Of a stretch of 7,005 bases of DNA, positions 1 through 5,071 are shown piece after piece. The translations under genes and the position numbers were made by a program. Location: assembly GCA_002315685.1 (NCBI GenBank), contig DCHX01000035.1:1-7005 (forward strand). The letters run 5' to 3'. The DNA comes from Ruminococcaceae bacterium UBA1741. Lineage in GTDB: Bacteria > Bacillota > Clostridia > Oscillospirales > Acutalibacteraceae. Position 1 is the first letter of the stretch, and every line of letters begins with the position of its first letter. The notes beneath the pieces are model-generated. The model searched no databases. It was not told the DNA's origin and saw nothing but the letters and a program-made list of their open reading frames with translations.

Positions 1-1695
1 TTTGTATCCTATTACGACTATTACCAACCGGAAGCTTATATTCCCGGTAGTGATACTTATATTGAAAAAGATTCTTCTATAAATGACGAAATTGATAAAT
101 TAAGGCATAGTGCAACCTGTGCTTTATCGGAACGCAGAGATGTAATAATTGTTGCATCTGTTTCTTGTATTTATTCGCTCGGTAATCCTATTGATTATAG
201 GAATATGGTTATTTCTTTGCGAACGGGTATGAAAAAAAGCAGAGATGAGCTAATAATGAAGCTTGTCGATTTACAGTATGAACGAAATGACATTAACTTT
301 GTGAGAAACAAGTTTCGTGTGCGTGGCGATACTGTTGATATTTATCCTGCATATTCTTATAACAGCGCCGTTCGTATAGAGTTTTTCGGCGATGAGATTG
401 ACAGGATTTGTGAAATAAACACTTTAACCGGCGAAGCAAAGTCTATTTTATCCCATATTGCCGTTTATCCGGCATCCCACTATATTGTTTCGCCGGACAA
501 ATTAGAAGAAGCCTTTGCCGAAATTAAAGAAGAAATGGAAGAAAGGGTAGAAACCTTTACCGAATCGGGCAAGCTTATTGAAGCACAACGCATTCGCCAA
601 AGGACCGAATATGACATAGAAATGTTAAGGGAAATCGGTACTTGCAAAGGTGTTGAAAACTATTCGAGGGTTTTGTCGAGAAGACCGAAGGGCAGTACAC
701 CGTCAACACTTCTTGATTATTTTCCCGAGGATTTTCTTTTATTTGTTGATGAATCTCATGTTACTTTACCCCAAGTAAGAGGAATGTTCGGCGGAGATAA
801 GGGTAGAAAAGACAATCTAATCGAATACGGTTTTAGACTGCCGTCTGCTTATGATAACCGACCGCTCAATTTTAATGAATTTTATAATCATATAAATCAA
901 GCAATTTTTGTATCGGCAACACCGGGAGATTTTGAAAAACAACACGCAACACAAATTGCAGAACAGGTTATCAGACCTACCGGACTGTTGGACCCGAAAA
1001 TTATAGTAAAGCCGTCTGACGGTCAAATTGATGACCTTGTTTCCGAAATCAATATCAGAACCGCAAAAAAAGAAAGGGTGCTAATTACCACTTTAACTAA
1101 AAAAATGGCGGAGGATTTAACTGACTATCTTGAAAATCTTGATATTAAAGTAAGATATATGCACTATGATATTGATACGATAGAGCGTATTCAGATTATA
1201 AGAGATTTGCGACTCGGTAAGTTTGATGTATTAGTTGGTATCAACCTTTTAAGAGAAGGGCTTGATATACCCGAGGTATCATTGGTTGCAATTCTTGATG
1301 CCGATAAAGAGGGATTTTTGAGGAGTGAAACCTCTTTGGTACAAACTATCGGAAGAGCCGCCAGAAATGCCGATGGCACCGTAATTATGTATGCTGATAA
1401 TGTTACTGATTCTATGGAAAACGCTATTCGTGAAACCGAACGCCGTAGAGGAATACAGCAGGCATATAACGCTAAAAACGGTATTGTACCGAAAACAATA
1501 ATTAAGGGTGTTCACGAAATTATTGAAATCGGCAGTAAAGTGGAAAACGGTAAAGAAATTTCAAAGTTGTCTCGAAAGGAAAAAGACGAGCTTATTAAGA
1601 AAATGACAAACGAAATGAAAGAGGCGGCAAGGCTTCTTGAATTTGAACACGCCGCATTTTTGCGTGATGAAATCAATAAACTTATTGGAAAATAA
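1..1695 (+). CDS. uvrB: UvrB, excinuclease ABC subunit B (5' end missing at window edge)
   Basis: UvrB is the DNA-damage-verifying helicase-like subunit of nucleotide excision repair; it is loaded by UvrA and then recruits UvrC for incision. The frame is open from base 1 and gives 564 residues. By comparison with E. coli UvrB (673 aa, from memory) the window starts near residue 89, so about 88 residues including the Walker A motif lie upstream. Visible in order: the beta-hairpin tyrosine cluster YYDYYQPEAY (10-39) that clamps DNA; helicase motif II as DESH (748-759); SATPG (913-927); the GINLLREGLDIPEV region; motif VI QTIGRAARN (1342-1368); and a C-terminal UVR domain (about 1591-1695) that contacts UvrC. 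Residue order and spacing are normal throughout, with no frameshift. It ends with TAA followed by a terminator. uvrA, often next to uvrB, does not follow here. Identification is essentially certain; only the start is unseen. Confidence 0.98.
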   Translation, partial: FVSYYDYYQPEAYIPGSDTYIEKDSSINDEIDKLRHSATCALSERRDVIIVASVSCIYSLGNPIDYRNMVISLRTGMKKSRDELIMKLVDLQYERNDINFVRNKFRVRGDTVDIYPAYSYNSAVRIEFFGDEIDRICEINTLTGEAKSILSHIAVYPASHYIVSPDKLEEAFAEIKEEMEERVETFTESGKLIEAQRIRQRTEYDIEMLREIGTCKGVENYSRVLSRRPKGSTPSTLLDYFPEDFLLFVDESHVTLPQVRGMFGGDKGRKDNLIEYGFRLPSAYDNRPLNFNEFYNHINQAIFVSATPGDFEKQHATQIAEQVIRPTGLLDPKIIVKPSDGQIDDLVSEINIRTAKKERVLITTLTKKMAEDLTDYLENLDIKVRYMHYDIDTIERIQIIRDLRLGKFDVLVGINLLREGLDIPEVSLVAILDADKEGFLRSETSLVQTIGRAARNADGTVIMYADNVTDSMENAIRETERRRGIQQAYNAKNGIVPKTIIKGVHEIIEIGSKVENGKEISKLSRKEKDELIKKMTNEMKEAARLLEFEHAAFLRDEINKLIGK

Positions 1696-1710
1696 TTCCG
1701 AACTTCTTTC

Positions 1711-1759
1711 AAAGCACTTATTATTTTTGTTAAAACAAAGTAATATGTGCTTTTTGTTT
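1711..1759 (+). terminator. Rho-independent terminator after uvrB
   Basis: The left arm starts AAAGCAC (1711-1717) and the right arm ends GTGCTTT (1747-1753). Pairing continues inward after one T-T mismatch (1718/1746) with TATTA/TAATA, a T-G wobble and three more A-T pairs, giving about 16 pairs around a short A-rich loop. The right arm runs into TTTTTGTTT (1751-1759). It begins 16 nt after the uvrB stop codon, so it probably ends the uvrB transcript and insulates the operon downstream. Confidence 0.8.
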
Positions 1760-1760
1760 A

Positions 1761-1773
1761 GTGTAATTTACAC
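1761..1773. promoter_or_regulatory. 13-bp perfect palindrome upstream of the transporter promoter
   Basis: GTGTAA-T-TTACAC is an exact inverted repeat with a one-base centre. It lies 27 bp before the -35 box of the transporter operon and directly after the T-tract of the uvrB terminator, a location suited to an activator or repressor dimer. I cannot match it to a named regulator. It shares the half-site TTTACA/TGTAAA with sequences at 1801-1806, 1830-1835 and 1836-1841. In AT-rich DNA such a palindrome could arise by chance, so the operator role is an inference. Confidence 0.4.
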
Positions 1774-1800
1774 AATTTTTTCAAGATATGCAAAAATCAC

Positions 1801-1829
1801 TTTACAACTTTATCAAGATAAAGTATAAT
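1801..1829 (+). promoter_or_regulatory. Sigma-A-type promoter of the ABC transporter-racemase operon
   Basis: The -35 box is TTTACA (1801-1806, one mismatch to TTGACA) and the -10 box is a perfect TATAAT (1824-1829), separated by exactly 17 bp. Transcription should start near 1836, giving a leader of about 35 nt before the ATG at 1871. That leader carries the ribosome binding site AAAAGGGG (1854-1861), 9 nt from the start codon. No riboswitch-sized leader is present. Confidence 0.8.
1807..1824. promoter_or_regulatory. Operator-like palindrome filling the promoter spacer
   Basis: ACTTTATC-AA-GATAAAGT is an exact 18-bp inverted repeat with 8-bp arms and a 2-bp centre. It occupies the whole spacer between the -35 and -10 boxes and takes in the first base of the -10. 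A second, outer inverted pair frames it: TTTACAA (1801-1807) with TTGTAAA (1829-1835). A protein bound here would block RNA polymerase, so repression is the natural reading. The regulator is unknown and no regulator gene lies in the window. Confidence 0.5.
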
Positions 1830-1870
1830 TGTAAATGTAAAAATTAAAAGGTTAAAAGGGGAACATTAAA

Positions 1871-2704
1871 ATGAAAAAAATTATTGCTCTTATTTTGGCA
1901 CTTGCGACACTTTTTTGCTTTGCCGGATGCGGAAAGAAAAAGGCTAATGTAAAGCTTACAATTATTAACGAAGAGCTTGGCGCTGAGAATTACGGAATCG
2001 CTTTCAGAAGTGAAGATAAAGAGGTTTGTAAATATATTGATGCGGCTGTCCAAGAGCTTGTTAAAAACGGAAAATATGCAGAAATAGCCGAAAAATACCC
2101 GGATATTATTGATAATTTATTATTTTTGAACGGCGATTCTAAATACGAATTTGACAAAACAGTTGATTTAACAAAGGCTAAGAAAAGAACATTTACAATG
2201 GGAATTGATCCCGAATATAAACCTTTCAGTTATTTAGACGACAACGGCGAATATGCAGGTTTTGATGTTGAGGTATGCAAAGCCGCTTGTGATATTCTCG
2301 GTTGGGACTTTAATGTTTTTGGTGTAAACTGGGATCAAAAGTTAATTCAGCTTGATGCAAAAGAATGTGATTGCGTATGGTCGGGTATGACTATTCTTGA
2401 CAGTATGAAAAAAGCCGGATACAATATCTCGGCACCATATTATTACAATACGCAGGTGCTTGTTGTGGCAGAGGACAGCGGAATTGAATCTTCAAAGGAT
2501 CTTGAAGGTAAAATTGTCGCAGTTCAACTTGGTACTTCGGGCGAAACTTTACTTAACGACGATTTGAAAGAACTTAAAGATACTTTCCAAGAATTAGTTA
2601 CCTGCGAAAGCTTTATGAAATGCTTTACCGAGCTTGAAGGCAATGCCGTTGATGCGGTGTTTATTGACTATCCCGTTGCTAAAAATTATATTTCCGGTAA
2701 ATAA
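1871..2704 (+). CDS. Lipoprotein solute-binding protein of an amino-acid-type ABC importer, apparently circularly permuted
   Basis: This is an extracytoplasmic substrate-binding protein (family 3, 277 aa) that delivers a ligand to the permease and ATPase encoded downstream. Residues 1-20 form a lipoprotein signal peptide with lipobox FAGC and lipidated Cys20, which supports this ATG along with AAAAGGGG 9 nt upstream. Residues about 28-80 (LGAENYGIAFRSEDKE, then DAAVQELVKNGKYAEIAEKY) resemble the normal C-terminal end of this family. After a linker (about 80-106) the normal N-terminal start follows: TMGIDPEYKPFSY (109-121), GFDVEVCKAACDILG (130-144), SGMTI (171-175), PYYYNTQVLVVA (189-200) and VQLGTSGETLL (218-228). 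It stops at VDAVFIDYPVAKNYISGK (260-277), where a canonical protein would continue for about 60-70 residues. The hinge Asp266, which in HisJ/GlnBP-like proteins binds the ligand amino group, is kept. The Arg expected five residues after Thr174 is Met179. The ligand is unknown; a histidine-like or D-amino acid is possible given the racemase in the operon. Confidence 0.88.
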   Translation: MKKIIALILALATLFCFAGCGKKKANVKLTIINEELGAENYGIAFRSEDKEVCKYIDAAVQELVKNGKYAEIAEKYPDIIDNLLFLNGDSKYEFDKTVDLTKAKKRTFTMGIDPEYKPFSYLDDNGEYAGFDVEVCKAACDILGWDFNVFGVNWDQKLIQLDAKECDCVWSGMTILDSMKKAGYNISAPYYYNTQVLVVAEDSGIESSKDLEGKIVAVQLGTSGETLLNDDLKELKDTFQELVTCESFMKCFTELEGNAVDAVFIDYPVAKNYISGK

Positions 2705-2716
2705 TTTATAAATTAA

Positions 2717-2736
2717 GCCCCCTAAAATTAGGGGGC
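2717..2736 (+). promoter_or_regulatory. GC-rich intercistronic hairpin between binding-protein and permease genes
   Basis: GCCCCCTA (2717-2724) pairs exactly with TAGGGGGC (2729-2736) around a 4-nt loop, giving an 8-bp stem dominated by G-C pairs in otherwise AT-rich DNA. It begins 12 nt after the binding-protein stop codon. The next bases are CAAAAACTTATTATA with no T-tract, so it is not a classic intrinsic terminator. The likely role is to protect the 3' end of the binding-protein message after decay or processing, raising binding protein over membrane subunits, as described for the malE-malF region. This role is inferred. Confidence 0.6.
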
Positions 2737-2763
2737 AAAAACTTATTATACGATATACGAAAT

Positions 2764-2768
2764 GAGGT
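2764..2768 (+). promoter_or_regulatory. Ribosome binding site that fixes a TTG start for the permease
   Basis: GAGGT ends 6 nt before TTG at 2775. The permease frame has an in-frame TGA at 2763-2765, just upstream, so no earlier start exists. The next in-frame ATG (2802) would remove nine residues that fit the usual family N-terminus, and it lacks a comparable site. Confidence 0.7.
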
Positions 2769-2774
2769 ATCGCT

Positions 2775-3425
2775 TTGGACTTATTGACTATTATAATAAA
2801 AATGAGCGAAGGTCTTACAAAAACCTGTGCTATATTTTTTCTGACACTGATTTTTGCATTACCGCTTGGAATTGTTATTGCACTTTTGCGAATGAGCAAA
2901 ATAAAAGTAATTTCAAAAATTACGCAATTTATCGTTTCTGTTTTAAGGGGAACGCCTTTAATGTTACAGCTTCTTGCAGTTACATACGGTCCCTATTATT
3001 TGTTTGGTTTTAGTGTTTCGAGAGATAAACTTATTCCCGTTGTTGTTGCTTTTGCAGTAAATTATTCCGCTTATTTTTCCGAAATTTACAGAAGCGGTAT
3101 TGAATCTATTCCGCGCGGACAGTATGAAGCGGCAACTATTTTAGGATATTCTAAGTTTCAAACTTTTATAAAAATAATACTACCGCAGGTTTTCAGAAGA
3201 ATTTTACCGAGCATAACAAATGAAATTGTTACACTTGTTAAAGATACCTCAATAGCCTTTACTGTTTCTTATCAGGAAATGTTTACAATAGGAAAACAAA
3301 TTGCAAATTCACAAACAAGCTTTACGCCGTTTTTAGTTGCAGGTGTGTTCTATTATTTATTCAATGCAATTGTTGCTTTTGTTATGGGCAAAGTCGAAAA
3401 ATCAATGAATTATTACAAGATTTAA
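2775..3425 (+). CDS. Amino-acid ABC transporter permease (HisM/GlnP family)
   Basis: This is the membrane-spanning subunit (216 aa) of the importer; it probably forms a homodimer, since only one permease gene is present. Hydrophobic segments lie at about 16-40, 48-70, 85-103, 143-165 and 185-206, matching the roughly five-helix polar amino acid permeases. The conserved RGTPLMLQL is at 58-66 and the cytoplasmic EAA loop, which docks on the ATPase, at 112-138 (IPRGQYEAA, then LGY and IILPQ). Length is normal for the family. Translation starts at TTG with GAGGT 6 nt upstream, which may lower yield relative to the binding protein. Its TAA stop (3423-3425) overlaps the ribosome binding site of the ATPase gene, so the two are likely translated together. 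Substrate specificity cannot be read from this subunit. Confidence 0.95.
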   Translation: MDLLTIIIKMSEGLTKTCAIFFLTLIFALPLGIVIALLRMSKIKVISKITQFIVSVLRGTPLMLQLLAVTYGPYYLFGFSVSRDKLIPVVVAFAVNYSAYFSEIYRSGIESIPRGQYEAATILGYSKFQTFIKIILPQVFRRILPSITNEIVTLVKDTSIAFTVSYQEMFTIGKQIANSQTSFTPFLVAGVFYYLFNAIVAFVMGKVEKSMNYYKI

Positions 3426-3437
3426 GGAGGGTTTTTT

Positions 3438-4196
3438 ATGAGTGTGTTATCAATGAAAAATATTAAAAAATCCTTTGGAGAAAAGCATGTATTAAAAGAT
3501 ATTTCGCTTGAAGTTAATAAAGGTGAGGTTGTATCTATTATCGGTCCTTCCGGCGGAGGAAAGTCAACACTTTTAAGGTGTGCAACTTTGCTCGGTACTG
3601 TTGATGACGGTATAATTTCATATAATGATTCTGATGTAACATATTATAACGAAAAAGGTGTTTTGTGCTATCAAAAAAACCTAAACAGATTTAGAAAAAC
3701 ATTCGGTTTGGTTTTTCAAAACTTTAATCTTTTTCCGCATTATAATGTGCTTAAAAATATTACCGATGCACCTATAAATGTGCTTAAAAGAGATAAAAAA
3801 GAAGTGCTTGAAGAAGCAAAGGCATTACTTAAAAAAATGGGACTTGAAGGAAACGAAGAAATGTACCCATGTGATTTGTCGGGCGGTATGCAACAGCGTG
3901 TTTCCATTGTTCGTGCTCTTGCTATGAAGCCGGATATTCTGTTTTTTGACGAACCCACAAGCGCTCTTGACCCGGAGCTTACCGGCGAAGTGTTAAAGGT
4001 TATTAAACAACTTGCCGACGAAAAAATGACTATGGTAATAGTAACCCACGAAATGTCTTTTGCAAAGGCCGTTTCGGATAGAATTATTTTTATGGACAAA
4101 GGACTTATAGTCGAAGAGGGAACACCGCAAGAATTGTTTGACAATACAAAGCACGAGAGAACAAAACAGTTTTTGAAAAACTATGGAAATATATGA
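3438..4196 (+). CDS. Amino-acid ABC transporter ATP-binding protein (HisP/GlnQ family)
   Basis: This cytoplasmic ATPase (252 aa) powers import through the permease encoded just upstream. All nucleotide-binding motifs are present: Walker A GPSGGGKST (36-44), Q-loop Gln94 in VFQNFNLFPH (92-101), ABC signature LSGGMQQR (147-154), Walker B ILFFDEPTSALD (167-178) with catalytic Glu172, and switch His204. The signature has Met where the family usually has Gln (LSGGQQQR), a tolerated variation. The length is typical. AAGGAGGG (3424-3431) lies 6 nt before the ATG, the strongest ribosome binding site in the operon. The stop codon overlaps the start of the racemase gene (ATGA, 4193-4196), implying translational coupling. 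The ATPase alone does not reveal the substrate. Confidence 0.97.
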   Translation: MSVLSMKNIKKSFGEKHVLKDISLEVNKGEVVSIIGPSGGGKSTLLRCATLLGTVDDGIISYNDSDVTYYNEKGVLCYQKNLNRFRKTFGLVFQNFNLFPHYNVLKNITDAPINVLKRDKKEVLEEAKALLKKMGLEGNEEMYPCDLSGGMQQRVSIVRALAMKPDILFFDEPTSALDPELTGEVLKVIKQLADEKMTMVIVTHEMSFAKAVSDRIIFMDKGLIVEEGTPQELFDNTKHERTKQFLKNYGNI

Positions 4197-4975
4197 CAGT
4201 TGAATATTATATTGTAAATCCCACCGGAAATATTACGGCTTTGGTTACTTCCGGGAATATCGGTAAAGAAAAAGAGATAAATGACCTAATAATGAAAAAG
4301 CATCCTGAGGTTGAACAGGTAGGATTTGTTGATTTTACTTCCGAAAACCCTAAGCTTCGTATGGCTGGCGGTGAGTTTTGCGGTAATGCAACACTTAGTA
4401 CTGCTTCATTATTTTGCGAAATTTTTTCTTATAATAACCGTGAGGTTTTTGTTGAGGTTTTCGGCACCGAAAATCCCGTTAGGGTTAATGTTAATAAAAC
4501 CTCTAACGGATATAAATGTGATGTTTTTTTGAAAAAGCCCAATAAAATATATGATTATTTGTTTTCAGTTGACGGCAATACTTACAGTTTACCCGTTGTT
4601 CAGTTTGACGGAATATCGCACATCATTTTCGATTCGGACTTTGATAAATCGGTAGCCGAGAAAATATTAAGAAAATATTCAAAAATATTTGATTGCTCCG
4701 CCATGGGTGCAATGATTTTTAACAGTAAAAATTCAACTCTTATTCCTATCGTTTATGTTAAAGACTGCGATGTTATGTTTTATGAACATTCCTGCGCAAG
4801 CGGTAGTTGTGCGGTTTGTTCGTATATTGCTTCAAAAAATGAAAAAACAGCTTCACTTTCTCTTTCTCAGCCGGGTGGAAAATTAAAGGTTTCGATTAGC
4901 GGCGATAATCCTGATGTTTTATTAAACGGCACTGCCTTGATTTTAGACTTTTATCGGTCTGAATTTTTAATTTAA
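4193..4975 (+). CDS. DapF-fold cofactor-independent amino acid racemase/epimerase, CntK/histidine-racemase-like
   Basis: This 260-aa protein belongs to the diaminopimelate epimerase fold: two mirrored alpha/beta lobes with one catalytic Cys each, which invert an amino-acid alpha carbon without PLP. By eye, Cys63 in GGEFCGNATLS (59-69) matches the first catalytic Cys of DapF, and Cys201 in EHSCASGSCAVC (198-209) matches the second. Asn13 in NPTGN matches the substrate-contacting Asn near the DapF N-terminus. NPTGN-x-TALV, EQVGFVDF, M-x-GGEFCGNAT and SQPGG resemble CntK, the histidine racemase of staphylopine synthesis, more than true DapF, which has QCGNG and ACG(S/T)G contexts. I also recall a related histidine racemase from Fusobacterium. 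The start overlaps the ATPase stop by 4 nt, so it is coupled to the importer and probably acts on the imported amino acid. Histidine is a reasonable guess but not shown; a lysine-pathway DapF role is less likely. No terminator is visible directly after it. Confidence 0.85.
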   Translation: MTVEYYIVNPTGNITALVTSGNIGKEKEINDLIMKKHPEVEQVGFVDFTSENPKLRMAGGEFCGNATLSTASLFCEIFSYNNREVFVEVFGTENPVRVNVNKTSNGYKCDVFLKKPNKIYDYLFSVDGNTYSLPVVQFDGISHIIFDSDFDKSVAEKILRKYSKIFDCSAMGAMIFNSKNSTLIPIVYVKDCDVMFYEHSCASGSCAVCSYIASKNEKTASLSLSQPGGKLKVSISGDNPDVLLNGTALILDFYRSEFLI

Positions 4976-4981
4976 TTCAAA

Positions 4982-5028
4982 TTGTATAATTGCAAAAAAG
5001 CTAATTTGTATAATTGCATAAAAGCTAA
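4982..5028 (+). repeat. Two tandem 23-bp direct repeats upstream of the dehydratase promoter
   Basis: Copy 1 (4982-5004) and copy 2 (5006-5028) both begin TTGTATAATTGCA and end AAAAGCTAA, differing at one position (A versus T, 4995/5019); the period is 24 bp. Each contains TATAAT and the short inverted pair AATT-GTAT-AATT in copy 1 (ATTT in place of the first AATT in copy 2). They end 3 bp before the -35 box. They could be twin binding sites for a regulator or a chance local duplication. Two copies with a 1-bp gap do not make a CRISPR array. Confidence 0.65.
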
Positions 5029-5031
5029 ATG

Positions 5032-5060
5032 TTGATTTTTGGTGTTTTTTGTGTTATAAT
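5032..5060 (+). promoter_or_regulatory. Extended -10 sigma-A-type promoter for the dehydratase gene
   Basis: The -35 box is TTGATT (5032-5037) and the -10 box is TATAAT (5055-5060), with a 17-bp spacer. The -10 is preceded by TGT, giving the extended -10 form TGNTATAAT. The predicted transcript start is near 5067. It lies only about 5 nt before the first ATG of the gene (5072), which argues that the real start codon is a little downstream. Confidence 0.75.
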
Positions 5061-5071
5061 TACAAAAATTT

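Noticed and set aside
1..204. uvrB as a truncated gene or pseudogene starting at the ATG at 205
   Set aside because: The frame is open back to base 1 and encodes the conserved YYDYYQPEAY and DVIIVASVSCIYSLG segments, so the gene is only cut by the window edge.
2717..2736. Hairpin as a Rho-independent terminator ending the binding-protein transcript
   Set aside because: The stem is strong but is followed by CAAAAACTT, with no T-tract, and the permease and ATPase genes follow with no other promoter that I can recognise.
2762..3013. ATG-started reading frame overlapping the start of the permease gene
   Set aside because: It is out of frame with the conserved permease sequence and encodes no recognisable domain; the permease starts at TTG 2775.
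3876..3899. ABC signature LSGGMQQR as a sign of a defective ATPase
   Set aside because: The Ser and both Gly that contact ATP are intact, and all other motifs are present; Met at the fifth position is a mild variation.
3740..4144. Minus-strand reading frame of 134 codons opposite the ATPase gene
   Set aside because: It lies wholly within a well-supported ATPase gene, shows serine-rich low-information composition typical of antisense frames, and has no evident ribosome binding site or known motif.
4982..5028. Short CRISPR-like array
   Set aside because: There are only two copies with a 1-bp gap, no spacer and no cas gene nearby.
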